Assembly (NCBI RefSeq): GCF_001191005.1
Contig: NZ_CP012201.1
Span: forward strand, 5,952,001 to 6,016,000
Origin: Massilia sp. NR 4-1
GTDB lineage: Bacteria; Pseudomonadota; Gammaproteobacteria; Burkholderiales; Burkholderiaceae_D
Reading direction: 5' to 3'
Length of the DNA stretch: 64,000 nucleotides
Shown: piece after piece, positions 1-7,664 of the stretch
Numbering within the stretch: position 1 is the stretch's first letter
Layout: the number at the start of each line of letters is the position of its first letter
The notes under the pieces: generated by a model
The model's input: the letters and a program-made list of their open reading frames with translations, nothing else
What the model was told of the DNA's origin: nothing
The model's database searches: none
Position numbers and translations under genes: made by a program

Positions 1-305
1 GAATAGGGTTGCAGATAGGGCTCCAGCAAGGACTTCAGGAAGGGCGGCAGAAGGGACTTCAGGAAGGACGGCAGGAAGGACGGCAGGAAGGACGGCAGGA
101 AGGACGGCAGGAAGGACGGCAGGAAGGGCAGGCTGAGCTGCTGGGGCGGCTGCTGGCGCGGCGTTTCGGTGTCTTGCCGCCAGCGGTGCAGAACCGTCTG
201 CAGCAAGCCAGCGCCGCGCAGCTGCTGGCCTGGGGCGAACGGGTGTTCGATGCCGCGACGCTGGAGGACGTGCTGGGCCGGGAAGAGGGCAAGACGACCC
301 CCTGA
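1..305 (+). CDS. C-terminal part of Rpn-family (DUF4351-like) protein, 5' truncated by window edge
   Basis: The reading frame is already open at base 3 with no convincing start, so the gene begins outside the window. What is visible is a Gln/Gly/Arg/Glu-rich tetrapeptide repeat (EGRQ and variants) followed by a compact alpha-helical tail (LLARRFGVLPPAVQNRL, then AATLEDVLG). This layout is typical of the C-terminus of Rpn recombination-promoting nuclease/putative transposase proteins that carry a DUF4351 tail. The nuclease domain itself is not visible, so activity cannot be judged. It lies just upstream of flhF on the same strand with a 114-base gap, and is probably unrelated to motility. Family assignment is by recognition of the tail and is moderately secure. 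Confidence 0.6.
   Translation, partial: IGLQIGLQQGLQEGRQKGLQEGRQEGRQEGRQEGRQEGRQEGQAELLGRLLARRFGVLPPAVQNRLQQASAAQLLAWGERVFDAATLEDVLGREEGKTTP
63..122 (+). repeat. Five perfect 12-bp tandem repeats
   Basis: The unit GAAGGACGGCAG is repeated five times without a break, encoding EGRQ tetrapeptides in frame. Imperfect flanking copies extend the array on both sides. Because 12 is a multiple of three, copy-number change would lengthen or shorten the linker without a frameshift. Confidence 0.9.
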
Positions 306-419
306 AATGCGGGGTGTTTCGGCACTTGTTCGAGTGATGGTTTCTCCTGTGCATCGTGAATAATTTCACCATGAGAATTGAGTCGCTAATGGGCGGCGCA
401 TCGTGACACAGGAGCTGCA

Positions 420-1922
420 ATGAACGTCAAAAAATTTACCGCACCCACATCGCGTGAGGCTTTGCGCAAGGTGCGCGAGGCCCTCGGCCCCGACGCGGTG
501 ATTTTGTCCAACCGCCAGGCCGATGGCGTGGTCGAAATCCTCGCGCTGGCCAATGACGATGCCGCCTCCCTCGCGATGCCGCCCGGCGATTCGCCGATGG
601 CCGCCCCGGCGCCGCGCCTGGAGCTGCCGGCCGCGCAGGACTTCGCCGCCGAACTGCAACCGGCTCTGGCCGCGCGCGCCAGCAGCCTGGCCGCTGCCGC
701 CACCGCCGCTTTTGGCGCCGCCACCGCCGCCGGAGCCGCTGCGCACAGCGCACCCGCCGCCGCAGCGCCAGCGCCTCGTCCGCAGCCGCGCATGCCGGCT
801 GGCGCCGCAGCCGCGCCGCAGGCCCGTCCCGCCGCGCCGCAGCGCAGCGCGCCACGCGCCCCGGCCAACGCCGCGCCGCCGGCACCGGCCGCCCCGGCCC
901 TCGATATGGAACGCATTTCGGCGCTGGTGGCCACTGCCGTGGCCTCGGCCAAGGCCAATGCGGCCGCCGAGATGAGCGGCATGATGAACGAGATCCGCGC
1001 CATGCGCGGCATGATGGAAACCCAGCTGGCCGAGCTGTCCTGGGGCGCGACCCAGCAGCGCGATCCGCAGAAAACGGCGGTGCTGCGCGAAATGCTGGGC
1101 GCCGGTTTTTCGGCCACGCTGGCGCGCTACCTGATCGACAAGCTGCCGGCCGGCCGCGACGGCGCCGCCAGCCTGCACTGGATCAAGACGGTCCTGGCGC
1201 GCAATATCAGCGCCATGGCCAATGAGCAGGCGCTGATCGAGCAGGGCGGCGTGTTCGCCCTGGTCGGTCCCACCGGCGTCGGCAAGACCACCAGCACCGC
1301 CAAACTGGCGGCGCGCTGCGTGATGCGCCACGGCCCGGAAAAACTGGCCCTGATCACCACCGACGCCTACCGTATCGGCGCCCACGAGCAACTGCGCATC
1401 TACGGCAAGATCCTGGGCGTGATGGTGCACTCGGTCAAGGACGAAGCCGACCTGCGCATCGCCCTCAAGGAATTGCAGAACAAGCACACCGTGCTGATCG
1501 ATACCGTCGGCGTCAGCCAGCGCGACCAGATGGTGACCGAGCAGGTCGCCATGCTGCAGGGCGTGGACGCCAATGTGAAGCGCCTGCTGTGCCTGAACGC
1601 CACGGCCACCCAGGAAACCCTGAGCGAAGTGGTGCGCGCCTACCAGGGCAGCGGCCTGGCCGGCTGCATCATGACCAAGCTCGACGAAGCGGCCTCGCTG
1701 GGCAATGTGCTCGACGTGCTGATCCGCCAGAAACTCAATCTGTTCTACGTCTCCAACGGCCAGCGCGTGCCGGAAGACCTGCATCTGGCCGACCCGGCCC
1801 AGCTGGTCGAGCGCGCCTTCCGCCGCGAGAGCACCAGCCGCCAGGTGGCCGACGCCGACCTCCCCCTGCTGATGGCCGCGACCGGCGGCGACACCCTGGC
1901 GCGCGAGGTGCATCTTGGCTAA
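420..1922 (+). CDS. flhF: Flagellar biosynthesis GTPase FlhF
   Basis: FlhF is an SRP-family GTPase that places the flagellum, acting at the inner face of the membrane with FlhG. The 500-residue product has the conserved start MNVKKFTAPTSREALRKVRE, then a long Ala/Pro-rich linker (about residues 60-165), an N domain and the NG GTPase. The P-loop GPTGVGKT sits at residues 283-290, the TTDAYRIGA motif follows, and TKLDEAASLG gives guanine specificity. The G3 motif reads DTVG, whereas DTAG is usual in the family. An AGGAG ribosome site lies just upstream of the ATG. The stop overlaps the flhG start by eight bases, implying coupled translation. Confidence 0.95.
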   Translation: MNVKKFTAPTSREALRKVREALGPDAVILSNRQADGVVEILALANDDAASLAMPPGDSPMAAPAPRLELPAAQDFAAELQPALAARASSLAAAATAAFGAATAAGAAAHSAPAAAAPAPRPQPRMPAGAAAAPQARPAAPQRSAPRAPANAAPPAPAAPALDMERISALVATAVASAKANAAAEMSGMMNEIRAMRGMMETQLAELSWGATQQRDPQKTAVLREMLGAGFSATLARYLIDKLPAGRDGAASLHWIKTVLARNISAMANEQALIEQGGVFALVGPTGVGKTTSTAKLAARCVMRHGPEKLALITTDAYRIGAHEQLRIYGKILGVMVHSVKDEADLRIALKELQNKHTVLIDTVGVSQRDQMVTEQVAMLQGVDANVKRLLCLNATATQETLSEVVRAYQGSGLAGCIMTKLDEAASLGNVLDVLIRQKLNLFYVSNGQRVPEDLHLADPAQLVERAFRRESTSRQVADADLPLLMAATGGDTLAREVHLG

Positions 1923-2733
1923 CTTCAATTTCGACCAGGCCGAAGGCCTGCGCCGCATGCTGGCGGGGCCGCAGCCGCGCATCATCACCTTCCTCTCGGC
2001 CACGGCGCGCGACGACAAGGGTTCCATGCTGGTCAATCTGGGCGCCTCGCTGGCGCGCGCCGGCAACGATGTGGTGCTGGTCGACGCCTGCGACAGCGAA
2101 CACGGGGTGGCTTCGCGTCTCGGCCTGGACGGCGGCGCGCGCCTGCTCGATGTGGCGCGCCAGCAATGCGCGCTCAACGAAGTGATCCAGGCCGCGCCGC
2201 AAGGCTTCGGCGTGGTTTCGATGACGGGCGGCGAAGCGCGCCGCGGCCCGGATGAAGGGCGCCGCCTGGCCAAGGCCTTCGATGTGCTGGCCAAGCAGAG
2301 CGGCATTGTGATCGTCGACGGCGAGTTCGATGGCGAGGCCTTCCCGGTGCCCATCATGGCCAGTTCCGAGATCGTGGTGCAGGTCTCGAACAGCGCCGAA
2401 TCCATTAAAAATGCTTATCTAATGATTAAGCGTCTGAGCCATGAACTGGGCCGCCGCCCCTTCGGCATCCTGGTTACCGGTGCGACAGAGGCCGAAGCGA
2501 GGTTGGTTTACGATAATATGGCGCAGGCGGCAAGCCGTTACCTGGCCGTGAACCTGGTGTCGATGGGTTCCGTGCCGGCCGACGAATACCTGCATCGCGC
2601 AGCGCGCCTGGGGCGCGCGGTGGTTGACGCATTCCCGCTGGCCGGTGCTTCGGTCGCGTTTCGTCAGCTGGCTGGCCGCTTTGCGCTGGCTGCTGCGCCG
2701 TCCTTATCCACGGGGAGCAACAGCCATTTTTAG
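1915..2733 (+). CDS. flhG: MinD-like flagellar number regulator FlhG with degenerate P-loop
   Basis: This 272-residue protein starts at TTG inside the end of flhF and is in the FlhG/FleN position, partner of FlhF in controlling flagellar number. The N-terminal helix DQAEGLRRM (residues 7-15) matches the conserved FlhF-activating motif DQAxxLR. The ParA/MinD fold can be followed (NLGASLARAGNDVVLVDAC), but the glycine-rich Walker A is lost: residues 28-37 read SATARDDKGS, where the family has S-G-K-G-G-V-G-K-T. Only the second lysine position (K35) is retained. It may therefore keep FlhF stimulation but have altered or no ATP-dependent dimerisation; that is inference. Confidence 0.88.
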   Translation: MANFNFDQAEGLRRMLAGPQPRIITFLSATARDDKGSMLVNLGASLARAGNDVVLVDACDSEHGVASRLGLDGGARLLDVARQQCALNEVIQAAPQGFGVVSMTGGEARRGPDEGRRLAKAFDVLAKQSGIVIVDGEFDGEAFPVPIMASSEIVVQVSNSAESIKNAYLMIKRLSHELGRRPFGILVTGATEAEARLVYDNMAQAASRYLAVNLVSMGSVPADEYLHRAARLGRAVVDAFPLAGASVAFRQLAGRFALAAAPSLSTGSNSHF

Positions 2734-2757
2734 TGTTCAAGAACAAAACTAGAATTT

Positions 2758-3489
2758 ATGTACACGGTCAAAGGGAAGGTGGACAAGGATTCGCTGCTGA
2801 CGGAGCATATGCCCTTGGTCAAGCGCCTGGCCCACCATATGAAGGCAAAATTGCCGCCCAGCGTAGAAGTGGATGACCTGGTACAGGCGGGGATGATTGG
2901 CTTGCTCGATGCGATCAACCGCTACGAAGAAACCCATGGTGCCCAGTTTGAAACCTATGCGGTGATGCGCATCCGCGGCGCCATGCTGGACGAATTGCGC
3001 AGCAGCGACTGGATGCCGCGCAGCATGCGCCAGGACATGCGCAAGATCGAAAGCGCCATGTCCACGCTGCAGCAGCGCCTGGGCCGGCCGCCGAGCGAAT
3101 CGGAAGTGGCGAAGATGCTCAAGCTCTCGCTCTCCGATTACCAGGAAATGCTGTCCGAAGGCGGCGGCCACCAGCTGGTGTACTACGAGGATTTCCACGA
3201 CGAGGACGGCAACGACAGCTTCCTCGACCGCTATGCCCACGACGAGGACGCCGATCCGCTGCGCGCCTTGCTCGACACCGACTTCCGCCAGGCTGTGATC
3301 GATGCCATCGATGCGCTGCCGCCGCGCGAGAAGATCCTGATGGGCCTGTATTACGAGGAAGAATTGAATCTGAAGGAAATCGGCGCGGTGATGGGAGTCT
3401 CCGAATCGCGCGTATCGCAACTGCATACCCAGGCCGTGGCACGGCTGCGGGCGACTTTGAGGGAGCAGGCATGGACTGGGCCAGCGTAA
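2758..3489 (+). CDS. fliA: RNA polymerase sigma factor FliA (sigma-28)
   Basis: FliA directs RNA polymerase to late flagellar promoters and is held by FlgM until the hook is complete. The 243-residue product is of normal length: region 2 is recognised by LLTEHMPLVKRLAHHMKAKL and VDDLVQAGMIGLLDAINRYE, region 3 by RRPPSESEVAKML-like sequence, and region 4 by the helix-turn-helix ELNLKEIGAVMGVSESRVSQ. It starts 24 bases after flhG. Its last 19 bases overlap the start of motC. Sigma-28 motifs seen at 5934, 14316, 45243 and around 47450-47560 in this window are its expected targets. Confidence 0.97.
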   Translation: MYTVKGKVDKDSLLTEHMPLVKRLAHHMKAKLPPSVEVDDLVQAGMIGLLDAINRYEETHGAQFETYAVMRIRGAMLDELRSSDWMPRSMRQDMRKIESAMSTLQQRLGRPPSESEVAKMLKLSLSDYQEMLSEGGGHQLVYYEDFHDEDGNDSFLDRYAHDEDADPLRALLDTDFRQAVIDAIDALPPREKILMGLYYEEELNLKEIGAVMGVSESRVSQLHTQAVARLRATLREQAWTGPA

Positions 3490-4217
3490 TCGGTGTCTTG
3501 CTGGGGCTGGCCGGGGTGCTGGTCGGCCAGGGCCTGGAGGGCGGCAAATGGTCGTCCCTGGTGCAGCCGGCCGCCTTCGCCATCGTGGTGGTCGGCACCT
3601 TCGGCGCCGTGCTGCTGCAAACCCGCCCGTCCACCCTGCGCCGCGGCGTGTGGATGCTGCGCTGGGTGTTCGCGCCGCCGGCCGACAGCCGCGCCGCGCT
3701 GGCGCGCGACATCAATGCCTGGAACCTGGCGGCGCGGCGCGACGGCCTGCTGTCGCTGGAGCGCTTCATGCTCTCGTCCAAGGATAAATTCAATGCCAAG
3801 GGCTTGCGCATGATCGTCGACGGCGTCGCGCCGGACAAGCTGCGCCAGCTGCTCGACACCGAGATCACGGCCTTTGAAATGGCCGAGCGCCAGGCCGTGC
3901 GCATCTGGGAATCGGCGGCCGGCTATTCGCCCACCATCGGCATCCTGGGCGCGGTGCTGGGCCTGATCAGCGTGATGGAAAACCTGAGCGATCCGAGCAA
4001 GCTGGGGCCGGGCATCGCCGTGGCCTTCGTCTCCACCATTTACGGCGTGGGCCTGGCCAATCTGTTCTTCTACCCGATCGCCAACAAGCTGAAAAATATC
4101 GTGACGCAGCAGGTGCACCAGCAGGAAATCGCCGCCGCCGTGTTCTACGATATCGCCACCGGCGACTTCACGCGCATCATCGACGAGCGCGTCGCCACGC
4201 TGCTGCGGGAACATTGA
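3471..4217 (+). CDS. motC: Flagellar motor stator protein, MotA/MotC (PomA-like) type
   Basis: This 248-residue integral membrane protein is the MotA-family subunit of the stator. It has N-terminal membrane segments (IGVLLGLAGVLVGQ and AFAIVVVGTFGAVLLQ), a cytoplasmic loop, and a C-terminal pair (TIGILGAVLGLISVME and AVAFVSTIYGVGLANLFFYPIA) carrying the conserved MotA pattern. It is shorter than E. coli MotA and closer to the PomA/MotC branch. Its position directly after flhF-flhG-fliA is that of motC in Pseudomonas-type clusters. The start overlaps fliA by 19 bases and the stop overlaps the motD start (TGATG), so translation is coupled. Confidence 0.9.
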   Translation: MDWASVIGVLLGLAGVLVGQGLEGGKWSSLVQPAAFAIVVVGTFGAVLLQTRPSTLRRGVWMLRWVFAPPADSRAALARDINAWNLAARRDGLLSLERFMLSSKDKFNAKGLRMIVDGVAPDKLRQLLDTEITAFEMAERQAVRIWESAAGYSPTIGILGAVLGLISVMENLSDPSKLGPGIAVAFVSTIYGVGLANLFFYPIANKLKNIVTQQVHQQEIAAAVFYDIATGDFTRIIDERVATLLREH

Positions 4218-4999
4218 TGGAACGCCGCGCGCGCCGCAAGTTCGACGATGAGCCGGAAAACCACGAGCGCTGGCTGATCTCGTATGCCGACTTCATCACG
4301 CTGCTGTTCGCCTTCTTCGTCGTGATGTATGCGATTTCCTCGGTCAATATCGGCAAGTACAAGGTGTTTTCCGACGCCCTCGGCGACGCTTTCGGCGGCC
4401 AGGGCGCGGCCGAGCCGATCAATACCCAGGTGCAGAACCTGCCCATCCCCAATCCCGGCCTGAAGCGGCGCACCGAGCTGATCCGCAAGGAAAAGGAGCA
4501 GATGACCAAACTGGCCCAGGATCTGCTGTCGACCCTGGCGCCGCTGGTGAAGGAAGGCAAGGTGCGCGTGACGCAAAACAGCCGCGGCGTCAGCGTCGAG
4601 ATCAATGCCAGCGTGCTGTTCGATCCGGGCGATGCGCGCCTGACGGCCGAATCGCGCGAGGCGCTGCAGGCGGTGGCCATCCTGCTCAAGGATGACAGCC
4701 ACGCGGTGCAGGTGGAGGGCCATAGCGACAATGTGCCGATCCGCAACGCTATCTTCCCTTCGAACTGGGAATTGTCGGCCATGCGCGCCGGCAGCGTGGT
4801 GCGCCTGTTCATCGAAGCGGGCGTGCCGCCCGAGCGCATGACGGCGGTCGGCCATGCTTCGAACTTCCCGGTGGCGCCCAACGAGACGCCCGAAGGCCGC
4901 GCACGCAACCGCCGCGTCGCCGTCACCATCCTGTCCGGCATTCCCGACCCGAGCACGGAAATCCCCACCGAGGCCGCACCGGCCGCGCCCCAGCCCTGA
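4217..4999 (+). CDS. motD: Flagellar motor stator protein, MotB/MotD type
   Basis: MotB-family stator subunit that anchors the proton channel to peptidoglycan. The single transmembrane helix near the N-terminus contains WLISYADFITLLFAFFVVMY; the aspartate in SYAD (residue 25) is the expected ion-binding residue. The C-terminal half is an OmpA-like domain (VLFDPGDARL, VEGHSDNVPI, NRRVAVTIL). The ATG at 4217 overlapping the motC stop is preferred to the TTG one codon earlier, as overlapping TGATG junctions are usual for stator pairs. Product about 260 residues. The tail is short and rich in Pro and Ala. Confidence 0.92.
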   Translation: MERRARRKFDDEPENHERWLISYADFITLLFAFFVVMYAISSVNIGKYKVFSDALGDAFGGQGAAEPINTQVQNLPIPNPGLKRRTELIRKEKEQMTKLAQDLLSTLAPLVKEGKVRVTQNSRGVSVEINASVLFDPGDARLTAESREALQAVAILLKDDSHAVQVEGHSDNVPIRNAIFPSNWELSAMRAGSVVRLFIEAGVPPERMTAVGHASNFPVAPNETPEGRARNRRVAVTILSGIPDPSTEIPTEAAPAAPQP

Positions 5000-5054
5000 G
5001 GCAGGGTGGCCGGCGCTGTCCACGACGAAAAAAATCCACCCGGGCGTGCCAATG

Positions 5055-5076
5055 CAAAAAGCCGGCAATGCCGGCT
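5055..5076 (-). terminator. Rho-independent terminator after flgN
   Basis: A seven-base-pair GC-rich stem (AGCCGGC/GCCGGCT) with a three-base loop is followed, on the minus strand, by a run of five T. It lies between the converging ends of motD and flgN and fits termination of the flgM-flgN transcript. Confidence 0.75.
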
Positions 5077-5097
5077 GCTTCATTTCTGCGAAAAAAC

Positions 5098-5562
5098 TTA
5101 GCGGGCGAGGAAGCCGCGGCTGCTGCGGCCTGCCGTGGCGTGGCCGCTGGGGCCGTAGACCTGGCTCTGGGTCTGGGGACGCAGCGCGTTCAGCGCGCCT
5201 TGCGTATGGTTCAGGTGTTTGTTGATCAGCACGCCATTCAGGCGGTTCATTTCCTTGGCTTCGCGCGTCAGCTCCAGCACTTGCTGCCACAGGCTGTGGG
5301 CATGCGCGTCGCCACTCGCGGCCAGCCAGGCTTCCATGCCGCTTTCCTGGGCGGCGTAGCCGGCGGCGCCGAGGGCGCTGTGACGCTGGCTGGCCAGCAC
5401 CGCCATCTGGTTCACCAGCGCCGTTTTCTGCGGGGTGAGGGCGGTCAGGCTGTCGATGTCCGCGGCCACCAGATGTTTTTGCTCCAGCTTCAGGATTTCC
5501 AGCAGGGCGGAAATCAGGTTCTGCTCTGCATGCAGGCTGGCCATCGGGGACACGGTGTTCAT
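5098..5562 (-). CDS. flgN: Flagellar export chaperone FlgN
   Basis: FlgN is the cytoplasmic chaperone for the hook-filament junction proteins FlgK and FlgL. The 154-residue product is mainly helical with the characteristic N-terminal pattern LLEILKLEQKHLVAADIDSL and a heptad-like central helix (VLELTREAKEMNRLNGVLIN). It follows flgM by eight bases on the same strand, the standard flgM-flgN pair. A second in-frame ATG six codons downstream is possible as the start. Recognition rests on length, helical pattern and position. Confidence 0.88.
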   Translation of the reverse strand: MNTVSPMASLHAEQNLISALLEILKLEQKHLVAADIDSLTALTPQKTALVNQMAVLASQRHSALGAAGYAAQESGMEAWLAASGDAHAHSLWQQVLELTREAKEMNRLNGVLINKHLNHTQGALNALRPQTQSQVYGPSGHATAGRSSRGFLAR

Positions 5563-5570
5563 GCTGGATC

Positions 5571-5885
5571 CTAACGTTTACGCGAGTGCAGCAGATCCTT
5601 GACCGTTTCCAGCAAGCCATCCGCTACTTTTTCCGAATTGACCTGGAACTGGCCATCGGCAATCGCCAATTTGATGCGCTCGACCTTTTTGCTGTCGAAC
5701 ACGGCGTTGCTGCTGCTGGCTGCTCCGGCCGCCATGGCCTGTCCTTGTGCCGACAGGCGTACATTGTCTGCCCCGGCCTGGGGCGCCGGGGCGGCCGCCT
5801 TGTCCGCGCCGCGCGCGGTGGTATTGGCAGGCGCCGGCGTGTTCTGCAGGCCCGGTGTGGTGTTAACTGAATTATTGATCTTCAC
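5571..5885 (-). CDS. flgM: Anti-sigma-28 factor FlgM
   Basis: FlgM binds FliA and is exported through the hook once it is complete, releasing late gene expression. The 104-residue product begins MKINNSVNTTPGL from a GTG codon. It has the disordered Ala/Pro/Gly-rich N-terminal half needed for export and a C-terminal sigma-binding helix region (FDSKKVERIKLAIADGQFQV followed by KVADGLLETVKDLL). It is transcribed from a near-consensus sigma-28 promoter 50 bases upstream, so FliA drives its own inhibitor. flgN follows directly. Confidence 0.94.
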   Translation of the reverse strand: MKINNSVNTTPGLQNTPAPANTTARGADKAAAPAPQAGADNVRLSAQGQAMAAGAASSSNAVFDSKKVERIKLAIADGQFQVNSEKVADGLLETVKDLLHSRKR

Positions 5886-5933
5886 AGCTTTATCCTCGTC
5901 TGGTTGGAGTCTTTACTCCGGGATACGAGTCTT

Positions 5934-5960
5934 ATATCGGCAGCTATTCGCCAAACTTTA
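5934..5960 (-). promoter_or_regulatory. Near-consensus sigma-28 promoter of flgM-flgN
   Basis: On the minus strand TAAAGTTT is followed after 11 bases by GCCGATAT, matching 15 of 16 positions of the sigma-28 consensus (TAAAGTTT-N11-GCCGATAA). The -10 element is about 50 bases from the flgM start. Confidence 0.9.
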
Positions 5961-5983
5961 GACCCACCAGACCACTTTTCTTG

Positions 5984-6673
5984 TCAGAAAGCTACCTCGA
6001 CCAGCCCGCCGGCCCGCGCCACGCCGGACACCGACTGGCCGCTGGCCGTCCTGACCTGGACAGTCTGCCCTTCGGCGGCATTGGCGGCAGCCTTGCCTTC
6101 CGAGGAGATGCTGAAGCCGTTGCCGCTGCTGACCAGACGCACCAGCTGCCCCTGCAAGACCACTTGCTTGCTGCGCAGCGTATCGAGGCGCAGCGGCACG
6201 CCGGCCGGCAGCGAGAGATTGCTGCTGCGGCCGACCACCTGGCTGGTGTCGGTGGCCACGCCCGGCGGCAGCGCCGTCAAGTCGCCCTTGAGCGTCGTCA
6301 ACTGGGCCGCCACGATGGGCTGGCCCTGGGCCAGCGGCACGGCGCTGGCGATGTAATCGCCTTCCACCGTCACCCTGGCTTGAATATACACCGTCCATAC
6401 CGAGGGCGCCGCACAGCGCACGCCTACCGTGGTGCGGCCCCAGGCGCGCGCGCCCGGCATCAGGAACGCTTCCGGCGCGGCGCAGGCGCCCAGGCTCAGG
6501 CGCGGCTCGATGGGGCCGACGCTGAGGCCGACCTTGCCCGGCAGGCCGCCCGTCTGCACTTGCAGGAATTGCTCGACCGTCTGCTGCAGCACGGCGGCGT
6601 CGGTGCGCGCGGCGGGCTGCGCCAGCGCGGCGCCGGCCGACAGGAACAGGGCGGAGAGAGTCAGCAGTTTCAT
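5984..6673 (-). CDS. flgA: Flagellar P-ring assembly chaperone FlgA
   Basis: FlgA is a periplasmic chaperone needed for FlgI ring assembly. The start at 6673 gives a clear Sec signal peptide (MKLLTLSALFLSAGAALAQ), so the longer upstream reading frame is rejected. The 229-residue product carries the SAF-like C-terminal region (VPLAQGQPIVAAQLTTLKGD, then LPAGVPLRLDTL) and the terminal GQSVSGVARAGGLVEVAF pattern. It is divergent from flgB, leaving a 160-base shared control region. The sigma-28 promoter of flgM lies just downstream of its stop. Confidence 0.93.
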   Translation of the reverse strand: MKLLTLSALFLSAGAALAQPAARTDAAVLQQTVEQFLQVQTGGLPGKVGLSVGPIEPRLSLGACAAPEAFLMPGARAWGRTTVGVRCAAPSVWTVYIQARVTVEGDYIASAVPLAQGQPIVAAQLTTLKGDLTALPPGVATDTSQVVGRSSNLSLPAGVPLRLDTLRSKQVVLQGQLVRLVSSGNGFSISSEGKAAANAAEGQTVQVRTASGQSVSGVARAGGLVEVAF

Positions 6674-6833
6674 TGCAGGCAGAAGACAAGATGAGAATGC
6701 TGCCATGATAGTCCGCCCGCGCGCCGCGAAAGCGGGGAATAGGACCGGAAAGCCGGTCTTTCTCTGGCGATCCATTGGCCGGCCGCCGCCGTAAGATCGA
6801 TGCTGTCACCACCGGATTTTCAGCGGAGCCACC

Positions 6834-7244
6834 ATGCTAGGGAAACTTGACGAACATTTGCGCTTTAACGAGACCGTGCTGAGTCTGCGCTCGCAGCGCC
6901 AGACCGTGCTCGCGTCGAATATCGCCAATGCCGATACGCCCAATTACAAGGCGCGCGACATCGACTTTGCCAGCGCCTTGCAAGGCGCCATGGACAGCAA
7001 GGCCGCGCTGAACACCACGGCGAAAAAACATTATCCGAACCCGCAGCAGCCGGGCCAGGCGCTGGCGGACGGCACGCCGCTGCTCTACCGCGGCGTGGTG
7101 CAGGGCGCGGTCGACGGCAATACCGTCGACATGGATGTCGAGCGCAACCAGTTCGCCGACAATGCGCTGCGCTACGAGGCTGGCGTCACCTTCATCAATT
7201 CCCAGATCAAGGGCCTGCTGGCGGCCATCCAGGGAGGGCAATAA
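6834..7244 (+). CDS. flgB: Flagellar basal-body proximal rod protein FlgB
   Basis: FlgB is a proximal rod subunit secreted by the flagellar export gate. The 136-residue product has the N-terminal rod signature LASNIANADTPNYKARDIDF and the C-terminal amphipathic helix pattern (RNQFADNALRYEAGVTFINS) expected for the rod/hook family. It opens the flgBCDEFGHIJ operon. flgC starts only two bases after its stop. GCGGAG upstream of the ATG serves as ribosome binding site. Confidence 0.96.
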   Translation: MLGKLDEHLRFNETVLSLRSQRQTVLASNIANADTPNYKARDIDFASALQGAMDSKAALNTTAKKHYPNPQQPGQALADGTPLLYRGVVQGAVDGNTVDMDVERNQFADNALRYEAGVTFINSQIKGLLAAIQGGQ

Positions 7245-7246
7245 TC

Positions 7247-7651
7247 ATGTCGCTGTTCAGTATTTTTAATGTTTCCGGTTCGGCCATGAGCGCCCAGGCC
7301 CAGCGCCTGAACGTGGTCGCTTCCAACCTGGCCAATGCCGACAGCTCCACCAGCGCCACCGGCGAAGCCTACCGCGCCAAGCAGGTGGTGTTCGAAGCCA
7401 CGCCGTCGGCCAATAACGCGTCGACCGGGGTCAAGGTGCAGCGCGTGGTGGAAGATCCGGGGCCGATGAAGCAGGTCTATGACCCCAAGCACCCGCTGGC
7501 CGACGAGAAGGGCTATGTGACCATGCCCAACGTAAACGTGGTCGACGAGATGGTGAATATGCTGTCGGCCTCGCGCTCTTACCAGACCAATGTCGAAACC
7601 ATGAATGCAGCCAAGTCGCTGCTTTTGAAAACCCTGACCATCGGTCAGTAA
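7247..7651 (+). CDS. flgC: Flagellar basal-body rod protein FlgC
   Basis: Proximal rod protein of 134 residues. The N-terminal motif VVASNLANADSSTSATGEAYR and the C-terminal YVTMPNVNVVDEMVNMLSAS followed by YQTNVETMNAAKSLLLKTL are diagnostic for FlgC. It is sandwiched between flgB and flgD with short spacers of 2 and 13 bases, consistent with a single operon. Confidence 0.97.
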   Translation: MSLFSIFNVSGSAMSAQAQRLNVVASNLANADSSTSATGEAYRAKQVVFEATPSANNASTGVKVQRVVEDPGPMKQVYDPKHPLADEKGYVTMPNVNVVDEMVNMLSASRSYQTNVETMNAAKSLLLKTLTIGQ

Positions 7652-7664
7652 CCGGACCCAGATT

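Noticed and set aside
366..2405. 679-codon minus-strand open frame opposite flhF and flhG
   Set aside because: It is a high-GC shadow of two well-identified genes and its product resembles no family.
6743..6764. GACCGG/CCGGTC hairpin followed by TTTC between flgA and flgB
   Set aside because: The stem is only six base pairs and the T-run is weak; not enough to call an attenuator.
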